DNA from: Seonamhaeicola sp. ML3
GTDB taxonomy: Bacteria > Bacteroidota > Bacteroidia > Flavobacteriales > Flavobacteriaceae
DNA length: 64,000 nt
Assembly: GCF_023273855.1 (NCBI RefSeq)
Contig: NZ_CP096884.1
Span: 2,852,001 to 2,916,000 of the forward strand
Direction: 5' to 3'
A program made the position numbers and the translations under genes. Below are positions 1 to 11,300 of this stretch, piece after piece. Positions within the stretch are counted from its first letter, which is position 1. Each line of letters starts with the position of its first letter. Under the pieces are notes generated by a model. That model saw only the letters and a list, made by a program, of their open reading frames with translations, made no database searches and was not told where the DNA came from.

Positions 1-278
1 ATTTCTCCATTTTCTAAAGATGCAATATCTCTGATTTTAATAGGGTCTGACAACTTGTCGAGATACAGAAAATCTTGGTCAAATGAAAGTTCTGTTGGTT
101 TAGGAACTCGCTTTTTTAAAACATAAACTCCAAAAATCAAAAATAATGAACAGAAAATTATTGATTCGATTTCTTTTGTTATTAAACTGAAAATCAAAAA
201 TCCAATTCCACCTATTAAAATAATTCGAGCTACCAAATATTGAAAAAAATAAAATGTAGAGTTAATCTTTTTTTTCAT
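1..278 (-). CDS. Small membrane protein, 3' end cut by window edge
   Basis: I read this frame directly from the complement; it starts at the ATG whose complement lies at 276-278 and runs open to the window edge (92 codons visible). The start MKKKINSTFYFFQYLVARI leads into two hydrophobic segments, about residues 16-33 and 41-56, separated by a short charged loop (TKEIES). A soluble stretch rich in D, K and L follows. This suggests a small two-TM inner-membrane protein with a cytoplasmic C-terminal domain. I do not recognise the family. The gene is separated from the OmpA gene at 457 by a terminator, so it is probably transcribed on its own. Confidence 0.55.
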   Translation of the reverse strand, partial: MKKKINSTFYFFQYLVARIILIGGIGFLIFSLITKEIESIIFCSLFLIFGVYVLKKRVPKPTELSFDQDFLYLDKLSDPIKIRDIASLENGE

Positions 279-381
279 GATTAAATTAAAAAAATAGAAT
301 TTGAGCTCGTATTGAGCATTAAACACAAGAAATCGATAAATACACCTATTACTTCATATTTTTAAATTTAAAAAAATCGTA

Positions 382-415
382 CAAAAAAACCATCAAAAGA
401 AAATCTCTTGATGGC
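382..415 (-). terminator. Rho-independent terminator of the adhesin/OmpA operon
   Basis: Arms CCATCAAAAG (390-399) and CTCTTGATGG (405-414) pair around a 5-nt loop. On the minus strand a run of seven T follows (complement of 383-389). The orientation fits the end of the minus-strand operon whose last gene stops at 457. Confidence 0.7.
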
Positions 416-427
416 TTTTATTAAATG

Positions 428-453
428 GATTCTTGCTTTCGCAGGAATGACAA
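428..453. repeat. REP-like palindromic element (single copy)
   Basis: ATTCTTGC-TTTC-GCAGGAAT is a near-perfect 8-bp inverted repeat lying between the OmpA stop codon and the terminator. It resembles, from memory, an ATTCCTGC/GCAGGAAT palindrome dispersed in intergenic regions of many flavobacterial genomes. I saw only one intergenic copy in this window. Confidence 0.4.
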
Positions 454-456
454 GTT

Positions 457-2373
457 TTATTTCATCTTCACAACAATAAATTGTGTTCTTCTGTTTAATT
501 GGTGTTTATCTTCGGTACAGTTGGAACCATCTCCACAGTCGTTAGCTAATTTTTGTTCACCATAGCCTTGATAATCTGTAATTCTAGAAGCATCTACACC
601 ATTATTAACTAAATACTCGAAAGTAGCTTTGGCTCTTTCTTGAGATAACATGTTATTGTAGCTTTCTGTACCTCTGGAGTCTGTATGAGATTCTATTCTT
701 ATAACCATATTGGGGTAAACATTGGTCATAAGGTTTACAATCCTATCTAACTCAACAGTGCCGTCTCTTCTAATATTGTACTTGTTAAAGTCAAAATAAA
801 TAGGGTAGAGCTCTTCTATTGGGATATCTTCTGGTGCTGGCTGCAGCGCAATATTGTTAGTTAACTTGGTAATGCTATTTTTTATACCTTTTGAAGTAAT
901 GTTTTGTACGTTATCTATATACTCTTCTTTTTTAGTATCAAGAATATAGTCTGCATCTCTATCTATGTTTATCTCATAATACCCATCTTCATCAGAAATT
1001 AAGTCAGCAATTTTGTTTCCTTCGCTATCTTTTAAGGTAACGAGAGCGTTAGGAACTTGGCTATTATCATTGGCATTGGTTATGGTGCCTTCAATAACAA
1101 GTTGAGGAATTCTATCGTAAGCATAGATATCGTCACCGCCAACTCCACCATCTCTATTAGACGCAAAGAAACCAGATAAACCATCTTCGTTCATAAAGAA
1201 CGAAAAATCATCTTTATTGGAATTAACCGGTGTGCCTAAGTTTACAACATTTGTAATGGTATTATTTTTATCTGAAGCTGTTCCAAAAATATCTAGCATA
1301 CCTAAACCGGAATGCCCATCGGAAGAAAAGAATAGGGTTCCCTCGCTATTTACAAAAGGGAAGCTTTCATTCTTATCGGTATTTACAACATCTCCTAAGT
1401 TTTGAGGTGTTCCAAAAGTGCCATCATCGTTTATTTCTACAACGTAAATATCTGAACCTCCGTAGCCACCAGGCATATTGGAAGTAAAATACAGCTTGGT
1501 CTCATCTGGACTTAAAGCAGGATGCCCTGTTGAATAGTTATCGCTATTAAAAGCTAACTCTTCAATGTTAGTCCATTCACCTGTTACCAGAGAAGCTCTG
1601 TATATTTTAAGATTGGATACACCATTAGCGTCTTTTCCAAGGATATTTTCATTAAAATTATTTCTTGAAAAGTACATTGTATTTCCTTCTTTGGAGATAC
1701 TTAGTGGTCCTTCGTGATAAATGGAGTTAACATCACCTTTTACTCTAGATTTGTGGTCAACAATACTGTCAGTTCTACTTTGAGTTTTGTAAAGGTCTAA
1801 AAAAGGTTCTTCATTCCACCCGTAAATGTGTTTAGTTGATACCCCTGTGGTTCTAGAAGACGCAAAATATATGTCACCATAATGTTCGTAGGCCCCAAAA
1901 TCTGCGTATTCCGAATTAAAGTTTACATCGGTTAAAAAGTATTGTTGCTTAGCATTGAATATAGAACTAATAAAATCGTTGTCCTTAGTGAATTTGTTCT
2001 CATCAATCTTACCTCCGGCATTTTTAAACTTTTTTAACCAAATACGAGATTCTTTGTAGTCTTTAATTCCTCTTAAAGCCTGGGCATAATTATAATAATA
2101 TTCTATAGGGATATTTTCTTGGGCAACTGCCTTTTTGTAATATACAACGGCACTATCAGGATTACGCATTAATGCATAACTGTCTGCCAATTGCCTTGTT
2201 GCATAATCTGCATTGTAATTTTTATCTAAAAGTTCGTGATAAACTTCTGCAGCACTAACAAACGCAAATTTATTGAACAAATTATCAGCTCTTTTCTGAG
2301 AGCCATATTGTCCAAAGGCCATAAAGCCCAATAAAAAACAAGTAGTAGCTATTATGTAATTTTTTAATTTCAT
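457..2373 (-). CDS. PorE-like OmpA-family protein (TPR, PD40 propeller, CRD, OmpA), copy 2
   Basis: A predicted periplasmic protein that tethers an outer-membrane complex to peptidoglycan. A signal peptide covers about residues 1-21 (ends AFGQ). TPR-like helices at 25-130 include the YYKKAVAQ and YAQALRGIKDYKES stretches. A PD40/WD40-like beta-propeller at about 150-425 shows repeats such as LYFTSNMPGGYGGSDIYVV and FFASNRDGGVGGDDIYAYD. A carboxypeptidase-regulatory-like domain (about 430-505) is followed by the OmpA C-terminal domain (about 525-638) with peptidoglycan-contact motif TDSRG and the LSQERA arginine. This order matches P. gingivalis PorE. It is the last gene of the minus-strand adhesin operon and has exactly the same length (638 aa) as its upstream neighbour, of which it is a clear paralogue. 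It could serve the adhesin module or T9SS generally. Confidence 0.88.
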   Translation of the reverse strand: MKLKNYIIATTCFLLGFMAFGQYGSQKRADNLFNKFAFVSAAEVYHELLDKNYNADYATRQLADSYALMRNPDSAVVYYKKAVAQENIPIEYYYNYAQALRGIKDYKESRIWLKKFKNAGGKIDENKFTKDNDFISSIFNAKQQYFLTDVNFNSEYADFGAYEHYGDIYFASSRTTGVSTKHIYGWNEEPFLDLYKTQSRTDSIVDHKSRVKGDVNSIYHEGPLSISKEGNTMYFSRNNFNENILGKDANGVSNLKIYRASLVTGEWTNIEELAFNSDNYSTGHPALSPDETKLYFTSNMPGGYGGSDIYVVEINDDGTFGTPQNLGDVVNTDKNESFPFVNSEGTLFFSSDGHSGLGMLDIFGTASDKNNTITNVVNLGTPVNSNKDDFSFFMNEDGLSGFFASNRDGGVGGDDIYAYDRIPQLVIEGTITNANDNSQVPNALVTLKDSEGNKIADLISDEDGYYEINIDRDADYILDTKKEEYIDNVQNITSKGIKNSITKLTNNIALQPAPEDIPIEELYPIYFDFNKYNIRRDGTVELDRIVNLMTNVYPNMVIRIESHTDSRGTESYNNMLSQERAKATFEYLVNNGVDASRITDYQGYGEQKLANDCGDGSNCTEDKHQLNRRTQFIVVKMK

Positions 2374-2453
2374 GGGGTCTTTTTTAAATTAAAAATCTAC
2401 TGGTTAAAGTTCAATTATGTTTCAAAAGCAATCAGCTCTTGGTTACATGAGAT

Positions 2454-4370
2454 TTATTCCATTTTTACAACAATAAATTGTGTACGACGGTTTAATTGAT
2501 GTTCTTCTTCTTCACAATTCTGTCCATCTTCACAACCATTTGTTAATCTGCGTTCACCAAAACCTTCATGGGCAGTGATTCTGGCAGGGTCTATTCCATT
2601 ATTAATCAAGTATTCGTATGTAGAATTGGCTCGATCTATAGATAATTTATCATTATATGTTAATGCTCCTCTAGAATCTGTATGGGACTCAATTCTAATC
2701 ACCATTTCGGGATAATCGTTTGTCATTAAATCAACAATTTTATCTAATTCCTCGGCTGCATCTTTACGAATATTATGACTATCGAAATCAAAATAAATGG
2801 TATTAAGTTCAGCTAATTTTACAACATCCTGAACCGGATTCAACAGAAGATTAGCATCAATAGTAACAAGTTCAGTTTGAATGTTCTTAGAAGTAAAGTT
2901 TCTATAGTCTTCAATGTACTTGTCTTGATTGGCAACTATCTTGTAGTCTTGATTTCTATCTATGTTTATTTGGTAAAACCCATTCTCATCAGTCTCCATA
3001 TAGGCAATTTGATTGCCTTTATCGTCGAATAACGTAATTTTAGCTCCTGCAATAGGATTCATGTTTATAGCATCAGAAACAACACCTTCTACATGTAGTG
3101 TTGGTTCTCGATGATACGCGTAAATGTCATCAGATCCTCGACCTCCTGTTCTGTTAGAAGCGAAATATCCTGTAATACCATTAGGACTCATCGTAAATGA
3201 GAAATCATCTTTATTTGAGTTAATAGGTACACCTAAGTTCACTACGTCTACATAATCGCCTTCTTCATTCTTTATGGTAGCAAAAATGTCTAGTAAACCC
3301 AGACCTGTATGACCATCAGAAGAGAAGAAGAGTACATCTTCTTGATTTATGTATGGAAATCCTTCTGCACTTTCTGTGTTTATTATATTTCCAATGTTTT
3401 TTGGTTCACCTAGTGTGCCATCAGATTTAATATCTACGACGTATATGTCTGAACCGCCATATCCACCAGGTCTATCTGATGAAAAGTAAAGTTTGGAATC
3501 ATCGTTATTTAAAGCCGCATGTTGTGTAGAAAACAAATCACTATTTATTGATAAGTCTTCTATATCTGTCCAGATGCTGTCTTTATATGTTGCCCGGTAA
3601 ATTTTCATGTTGGTCATGCCTTTACGGTCTTTTTTCTCAATCTTATCCGTAAAGTTGTTACTTGAAAAATACATGTGTTTACCATCTTTGGTGATAGTAA
3701 CTGGGCCGTCATGGTAAATAGAATTTACATCTCCTTTTAATTTAAAAGTGTGATCCACCTTTTTTCTTGAACCAACATCGGTAACATAAACATCCAGAAA
3801 AGGTTGTTCATTCCAGCCATACAGTCGTTTTATGGATACGCCCTCATCTCTCGATGAAGCAAAATATACCTTACCATCATGTTCGAATGCTCCAAAATCG
3901 CTGTATTTTGAATTAAATCTTACACGATCTAGAAAGTACTGTTTTTTTGCATTGAAAATACTTGTTATAAAATTGATGTCTTTAGAAAAGTCATTCGCAT
4001 TTACAACACCACCTGAATCTTTAAATCGCTGTAGCCAAATATTAGATTCTTTATATTTTTTTATACCTCGTAATGCTTGCGCGTAACTATAGTAGTAATT
4101 AATAGGAACATTATCCTGTTTTACTACGCTTTTGTAATACCGTGCAGCGTTTTTAGGATCCCTTAGATAAGCGTAACAATCGGCTAATCTTCGAGTGGCA
4201 TAATCCTTATTGTAATTTTTTTGAATAAGTTCCCTGTATACTTCTGCAGCTTTAACAAACGAAAATTTATTAAAGAGCGTATCGGCTCTTCTTTGTTTGC
4301 CTTGCTGGGCATACGAAAAGGTACTTAGGGTTAGGGCGATACAAACTAATATGTAATGTTTTAATCTCAT
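2454..4370 (-). CDS. PorE-like OmpA-family protein (TPR, PD40 propeller, CRD, OmpA), copy 1
   Basis: A paralogue of the next gene with the same layout: signal peptide about 1-21 (ends SYAQ), TPR-like helices 25-130, PD40 beta-propeller about 150-425 (LYFSSDRPGGYGGSDIYVV), a CRD-like domain about 430-505, and an OmpA domain about 525-638 with TDSRG and RRTQFIVVK near the end. OmpA domains of this type bind the diaminopimelate stem of peptidoglycan. In the periplasm the propeller and TPR parts would contact partner proteins. Only 13 bases separate it from the PorP/SprF gene, so the two are probably co-transcribed and may form one complex. Divergence from copy 2 is spread over the whole length, which indicates an old tandem duplication. 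Confidence 0.88.
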   Translation of the reverse strand: MRLKHYILVCIALTLSTFSYAQQGKQRRADTLFNKFSFVKAAEVYRELIQKNYNKDYATRRLADCYAYLRDPKNAARYYKSVVKQDNVPINYYYSYAQALRGIKKYKESNIWLQRFKDSGGVVNANDFSKDINFITSIFNAKKQYFLDRVRFNSKYSDFGAFEHDGKVYFASSRDEGVSIKRLYGWNEQPFLDVYVTDVGSRKKVDHTFKLKGDVNSIYHDGPVTITKDGKHMYFSSNNFTDKIEKKDRKGMTNMKIYRATYKDSIWTDIEDLSINSDLFSTQHAALNNDDSKLYFSSDRPGGYGGSDIYVVDIKSDGTLGEPKNIGNIINTESAEGFPYINQEDVLFFSSDGHTGLGLLDIFATIKNEEGDYVDVVNLGVPINSNKDDFSFTMSPNGITGYFASNRTGGRGSDDIYAYHREPTLHVEGVVSDAINMNPIAGAKITLFDDKGNQIAYMETDENGFYQINIDRNQDYKIVANQDKYIEDYRNFTSKNIQTELVTIDANLLLNPVQDVVKLAELNTIYFDFDSHNIRKDAAEELDKIVDLMTNDYPEMVIRIESHTDSRGALTYNDKLSIDRANSTYEYLINNGIDPARITAHEGFGERRLTNGCEDGQNCEEEEHQLNRRTQFIVVKME

Positions 4371-4383
4371 ACAAAGATTTGGA

Positions 4384-5313
4384 TTAGAAATATCTTGGTG
4401 ATTTTAATTTAGAACTTAAGAATTTGAATTCGTATATCAACAGAACTTCATGGGTTCCAGAGGTATAAGAAGCAATATCAGATAAAGGTTTTTCATAAGC
4501 ATATCCAATTCTTAATTGTCTTGAAATTTGAAAGTCACTATATACACCATATGCCTCAGTAAATCTGTTAATTCGGAAAGTACCACCAATCCAGATTTTA
4601 TCATTAATTAATACGCTAGATGCTAGGTCTATAGAAATTGGAGCACCATTGGTTGCTTTTATAAGGCCGGATGGTTTATATTTTAGATTATCATTTATGA
4701 AAAATACTCCTCCTAATGTGAAATAATAACTTATTCTTTCTAAAGCTTCAAACTCATCAGACCTATTACTGAAGTCGTTATTAAGAATTCTAGGTGCAGA
4801 TAAACCTGCATAAATTCTATCGGTACTCCAATATACACCAGCACCAATGTTTGGGGTCCATCTGTCCTCAATACCAAAAATCAATGGGTCATTTATGTTA
4901 TTTTGGTCGAGTCTAAAATCTGTATCGAAACTAAATTGGGTAAATCCTCCTTTGATACCAAATGCTAATTTACCGTTGCTTCCTGTAGGAATGGCATATG
5001 AGAAATCGGCATACAAGTAAGTAAAGTTTTGAGGACCCAAATCATCTTCAATGAACGATAACCCTAGGCCTATCCTATCATTTCTAAGTGGTGTATGAAT
5101 CGATAACGTTTGTGTAATTGGACCGCCTCTAAAACCAACCCATTGGCTTCTATGTAATCCATTAATACTTAACGCTTCCCTGCTACCAGCATAAGCTGGG
5201 TTTATGGAAATAGTATTGTACATGTATTGTGTGAACTGGGGAAGCTGCTGAGCAATTCCCGAGGCACAACAAGTCAGTGCAATAGCGATTAAAAAATGTT
5301 TTATACGTTTCAT
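4384..5313 (-). CDS. PorP/SprF family T9SS outer-membrane protein
   Basis: A predicted outer-membrane beta-barrel of the PorP/SprF family, 309 aa, the usual length. The signal peptide is about residues 1-21 (ends GIAQ). The family start signature follows: LPQFTQYMYNTISINPAYAG and then RSQWVGFRGGP. Family members end with a bacterial-barrel strand; here the end is SYTSGTHEVLLIYEFKF. SprF in Flavobacterium johnsoniae is needed for surface localisation of SprB, and PorP-type proteins typically serve a type B sorting-domain cargo encoded next to them. The gene starts 12 bases after the giant adhesin ends, so this is most likely the dedicated membrane partner of that adhesin. Confidence 0.92.
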   Translation of the reverse strand: MKRIKHFLIAIALTCCASGIAQQLPQFTQYMYNTISINPAYAGSREALSINGLHRSQWVGFRGGPITQTLSIHTPLRNDRIGLGLSFIEDDLGPQNFTYLYADFSYAIPTGSNGKLAFGIKGGFTQFSFDTDFRLDQNNINDPLIFGIEDRWTPNIGAGVYWSTDRIYAGLSAPRILNNDFSNRSDEFEALERISYYFTLGGVFFINDNLKYKPSGLIKATNGAPISIDLASSVLINDKIWIGGTFRINRFTEAYGVYSDFQISRQLRIGYAYEKPLSDIASYTSGTHEVLLIYEFKFLSSKLKSPRYF

Positions 5314-5325
5314 AGGTTAAGGTTT

Positions 5326-8300
5326 TTATTTGGTTCCGACATAAACTGGTCCTGTAAATGGAGGCAATCCACTATCTTTTATATTTATGATATAATAATA
5401 TGTTCCGTTAGGTACTTGACCTGCGTTACCAAAAGAGGATCCAGAACTTGTTCCGTTCCAATCATTTTGATAGTTATCAGATTCATAAACCAAAGCACCC
5501 CATCTGTTAAAGATTTTTACTTCATATTCGAATCCACACAACTCAATTCCACCAATTTCGAAAGTCTCGTTGAATTGATCACCATTTGGTGTAATTGCCT
5601 TAGATATCACAACATCTTTCTCGCCACAAGGTAATACTACACAGTCGGCATGAACGTTCATGGTAACTTCTGTAATATTTATACAAGTACCATCGGTTGT
5701 TGTATATCTAAATCTATAATCAATACCACCATCATCTGGAAGGAAATCGAAACTTAACTCTAAGGTTGTTGGATTAAAAATATTTCCGTTTAGAGTAGCT
5801 GCGGTATCACCTTCAATCATTTCCCATGAACCATCTGTATTCAACTCAGAATCAATGAAATCATTTAGATTTACAATGCCTTCGTCGAAACACCAATCTG
5901 GTGCGGTAACATCTGTGATAACTTCATCAAGAGTGACATTAACAATTTGTGTATATACCGCCTCATTATTACATTCATCTCTTACAGTCCAAGTTCTGGT
6001 AATCGTGTAATCCTCGTACGCTAACTCTTCATAAGTACTGGTTTCATTGAAAACCACAGTAATATTTGAAGTACAATTGTCTGTGAATGTTAATTCTGGT
6101 GCTTCAGGGATATCTGTACAACTTACATCGATAACTTCTTCATAAGTAGAAGATGGTGTAGGTGCTGTTGTATCCTGAACAGTTATAATTTGAGTATGCG
6201 TTGTTGTTAAGCCACACTCATCTGTAGCAGTCCAAGTTCTTGAGATTATATAATTTGAAGGACAATCACCGTCTGTTCTTACATCTTCAACAGTAACTAC
6301 TGCTTCTCCACAATTATCAGAAGCCTCTATAGTTGAAACATCTGGTATTTCATCACATTCAACAGTCACATTACCAGGTAGGTCAGATTCGAAAACTGGT
6401 GCTGTTGTATCCTGGACTATAATTGTTTGAGTATGCGTTGTTGTCAATCCACATTCATCTGTAGCTGTCCACGTACGCGCTATAGTGTAATTGTTAGGGC
6501 ATGTACCATCTGTTCTTATATCCTCTACAGTTACACTAGCACTTCCACAATTATCAGTGGCAGTAAGTGTTTCTGCATCTGGCACAGAATCACATTCAAC
6601 AACTAATGTAGCTAGTGGTAAAGATTCTACGAACTCTGGAGCAGTAGTATCTTGTACTGTAATTATTTGAACATGTGTTTTGGTTAAACCACAATCATCG
6701 GTTGCTGTATATGTTCTTGTAATAGTATAGTTAGAAGGACAATTTCCATCGGTTCTAACATCTTCTACAGTAACAGTAGCATCGCCACAATTATCGGTTG
6801 CTGTTAAAGTTTCTGCACTTGGAACTCCTGTACATTCAACTGTAACATCTGCCGGTAATACACTCTGATCGAAATCTGGTGCTGTTGTATCTGAAGTGGA
6901 AATGATTTGATCTGCTGATATAGAATTTCCACAAGCATCAGTAGCAGTCCATGTACGTGTTATCGTAAATGTTCCAGAGCATTCTCCATCGGTTCTAACA
7001 TCGCTAAATGTTATTATCGGGTTTGTATCACAATTATCTGTTGCAGTTGCAACACCAAATGATACAGGAGATAAATCGTCACTACATTCTGCAGATACAT
7101 TTGCTGGTAATGTAAGTTCAGGAGCTGTTGTATCAACGATTGTTATAGTCTGAACAAAGTTTTCACTTACATTATCACATGCATCCGTAAAGTTCCATGT
7201 TCTTACTTGAACATAGGCGTTCGGACAATCTGGATCTTGAGTTGTAATATCACTTACTAGTTGTATAGTTACTTCACTACAATCATCACTTGCAGTTGGA
7301 GCTTGACTTAAGGCGTTTGATAATCCATCTACATCACTACATTCTATAGTAACATCTAATGCACCTTGAGCTGTATCTACAGTTGGGCCTTGCGTATCTT
7401 TTACAAGATATGTAGCTGTTGTTGTAGAAGCATTACCACATTCATCTGTAGCAGTGAAAGTAACTGTTATAGCTCCGTTATCACATTGAACAGAGGTGTC
7501 AGAACCATAGTTGTTACTCCAAGTCACCGTCCCACAAGTATCTGTTGCCGTTGCTCCTGCATTATTATTTAACCAGTTATCTAAATCTGATGCAGTATCT
7601 CCAATACCACACTCTATCTCGATGTTGGCTGTATTTGTATTGTCAATTACCGGCGGTGTCGTATCCACCACGGTAATGGTCTGTGTATTTGAAGTTTCGT
7701 TTCCACAGGCATCTGTAGCGGTCCAAGTCCTAGTAATGGTCTTGGTGTTCCCGCACGATTCCACAACGTTATCCGATTCAGTGATGGTCACGTCCCCACA
7801 AGTATCAGAAGCAGTTGCAACACCGTTATTTGCAGACGATTCATCCTCGGTACACTCAATAGTCACATCGGCAGGTACTGTTAACGTAGGAGGTGTCGTA
7901 TCTTCCGTTGTAATGGTCTGTACAGCAGAAGTGGCATTGCCACATTCATCCGTAGCGGTCCAAGTCCTTGTAATTACAACAGTATTCCCACAAAGTCCGG
8001 CCACGCTAACATCAGATTGAGTTATAGTAACGTTTCCACAGGTATCGGTACTTGTAGCGACCCCTGTATTGGCAGAAGAGGTATCGTCGGTACATTCCAC
8101 GGTCACATCATCGGGAAGCGTTAGGCTAGGAGCCGTAGTATCCTCAATGGTAAATGTAGCGGTAGTTGTACTTGTGTTTCCACAGGCATCTGTAGCGGTA
8201 AATGTCACAGTAGCCGAACCGGTCTCGCCACAGTCGTCGCTAAGCGCGCTGAAGTCGTTGGACCATGTTACGGTACTACAGGCATCTGTAGCCGTAGCCC

Positions 8301-11300
8301 CACCGTTGTTCGATAGCCAAGTGTTTAAATCGGAGGTATTGCCTGCACCATCGCATTCCACGGTCTCGTTAGAGGCCTGTTGTGTGATGGTCGGAGCATC
8401 TGTATCCTTTATTAGGTAGGTTGCGGTAGTCGAGCTAGAGTTTCCACATTCATCTGTAGCGGTGAACGTTACGGTAATGGCACCGTTGTCGCACTGTACT
8501 GAATTATCCGATCCATAATCGTTGCTCCATGCCACTATACCACAGGTATCCGTTGCCGTAGCGCCAGCGTTGTTGTTCAACCAGTCGTCTAGGTTGCTGA
8601 TATCTGTTACACCGCACTCTATCTCGATGTTGGCTGTATTTGTATTGTCAATTACCGGCGGTATTGTATCCACCACGGTAATGGTCTGTGTATTTGAAGT
8701 TTCGTTTCCACAGGCATCTGTAGCGGTCCAAGTCCTAGTAATGGTCTTGGTGTTCCCGCACGATTCCACAACGTTATCCGATTCAGTGATGGTCACGTCC
8801 CCACAAGTATCAGAAGCAGTTGCAACACCGTTATTTGCAGACGATTCATCCTCGGTACACTCAATAGTCACATCGGCAGGTACTGTTAACGTAGGAGGTG
8901 TCGTATCTTCCGTTGTAATGGTCTGTACAGCAGAAGTGGCATTGCCACATTCATCCGTAGCGGTCCAAGTCCTTGTAATTACAACAGTATTCCCACAAGG
9001 TCCGGCCACGCTAACATCAGATTGAGTTATAGTAACGTTTCCACAGGTATCGGTACTTGTAGCGACCCCTGTATTGGCAGAAGAGGTATCGTCGGTACAT
9101 TCCACGGTCACATCATCGGGAAGCGTTAGGCTAGGAGCCGTAGTATCCTCAATGGTAAATGTAGCGGTAGTTGTACTTGTGTTTCCACAGGCATCTGTAG
9201 CGGTAAATGTCACAGTAGCCGAACCGGTCTCGCCACAGTCGTCGCTAAGCGCGCTGAAGTCGTTGGACCATGTTACGGTACTACAGGCATCTGTAGCCGT
9301 AGCCCCACCGTTGTTCGATAGCCAAGTGTTTAAATCGGAGGTATTGCCTGCACCATCGCATTCCACGGTCTCGTTGGAGGCCTGTTGAGTGATGGTCGGA
9401 GCATCTGTATCCTTTATTAGGTAGGTTGCGGTAGTCGAGCTAGAGTTTCCACATTCATCTGTAGCGGTGAACGTTACGGTAATGGCACCGTTGTCGCACT
9501 GTACTGAATTATCCGATCCATAATCGTTGCTCCATGCCACTATACCACAGGTATCCGTTGCCGTAGCGCCAGCGTTGTTGTTCAACCAGTCGTCTAGGTT
9601 GCTGATATCTGTTACACCGCACTCTATCTCGATGTTGGCTGTATTTGTATTGTCAATTACCGGCGGTATTGTATCCACCACGGTAATGGTCTGTGTATTT
9701 GAAGTTTCGTTTCCACAGGCATCTGTAGCGGTCCAAGTCCTAGTAATGGTCTTGGTGTTCCCGCACGATTCCACAACGTTATCCGATTCAGTGATGGTCA
9801 CGTCCCCACAAGTATCAGAAGCAGTTGCAACACCGTTATTTGCAGACGATTCATCCTCGGTACACTCAATAGTCACATCGGCAGGTACTGTTAACGTAGG
9901 AGGTGTCGTATCTTCCGTTGTAATGGTCTGTACAGCAGAAGTGGCATTGCCACATTCATCCGTAGCGGTCCAAGTCCTTGTAATTACAACAGTATTCCCA
10001 CAAGGTCCGGCCACGCTAACATCAGATTGAGTTATAGTAACGTTTCCACAGGTATCGGTACTTGTAGCGACCCCTGTATTGGCAGAAGAGGTATCGTCGG
10101 TACATTCCACGGTCACATCATCGGGAAGCGTTAGGCTAGGAGCCGTAGTATCCTCAATGGTAAATGTAGCGGTAGTTGTACTTGTGTTTCCACAGGCATC
10201 TGTAGCGGTAAATGTCACAGTAGCCGAACCGGTCTCGCCACAGTCGTCGCTAAGCGCGCTGAAGTCGTTGGACCATGTTACGGTACTACAGGCATCTGTA
10301 GCCGTAGCCCCACCGTTGTTCGATAGCCAAGTGTTTAAATCGGAGGTATTGCCTGCACCATCGCATTCCACGGTCTCGTTGGAGGCCTGTTGAGTGATGG
10401 TCGGAGCATCTGTATCCTTTATTAGGTAGGTTGCGGTAGTCGAGCTAGAGTTCCCACATTCATCCGTAGCGGTGAACGTTACGGTAATGGCACCGTTGTC
10501 GCACTGTACTGAATTATCCGATCCATAATCGTTGCTCCATGCTACCGTACCACAGGTATCCGTTGCCGTAGCGCCAGCGTTATTGTTCAACCAGTCATCT
10601 AAGTCGGTAGGGTCTGTTACACCGCACTCTATCTCGATGTTGGCTGTATTTGTATTGTCAATTACCGGCGGTGTCGTATCCACCACGGTAATGGTCTGTG
10701 TATTTGAAGTTTCGTTCCCACAGGCATCTGTAGCGGTCCAAGTCCTAGTAATGGTCTTGGTGTTCCCGCACGATTCCACAACGTTATCCGATTCAGTGAT
10801 GGTCACGTCCCCACAGGTATCAGAAGCAGTTGCAACACCAGTATTGGCTGAGGATTCATCCTCGGTACACTCAATGGTCACATCGGCAGGTACTGTTAAC
10901 GTAGGAGGTGTTGTATCCTCAACAGTAATTGTTTGTGTTCCCGAAGTACTGTTCCCACAGGCATCCGTAGCTGTCCATGTTCTTGTGATGGTCTTGGAGT
11001 TACCGCAAGCAGTAACAACCGCATCACTTTCCGTAATGGTCACATCCCCACAGGTATCCGAACCAGTTGCAAGACCAGTATTGGCAGACGATTCATCTTC
11101 TGTACATTCAATAGTTACATCAGCAGGTACGTTTAAAGTAGGTGCTGTAGTATCTTCAGTCGTAATTGTTTGTGTTTGAGAAGTACTGTTGCCACAAGCA
11201 TCAGTAGCCGTCCATGTTCTTGTTATTATCACAGTATTACCACAAGGACCAGCAACGGTAGCATCGGATTGTGTGATTGTAACATCACCACAAGTATCAG

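Noticed and set aside
7605-10915. CRISPR-like direct repeats
   Set aside because: The unit is 1005 bp, fully coding, in frame and without spacers or cas genes.
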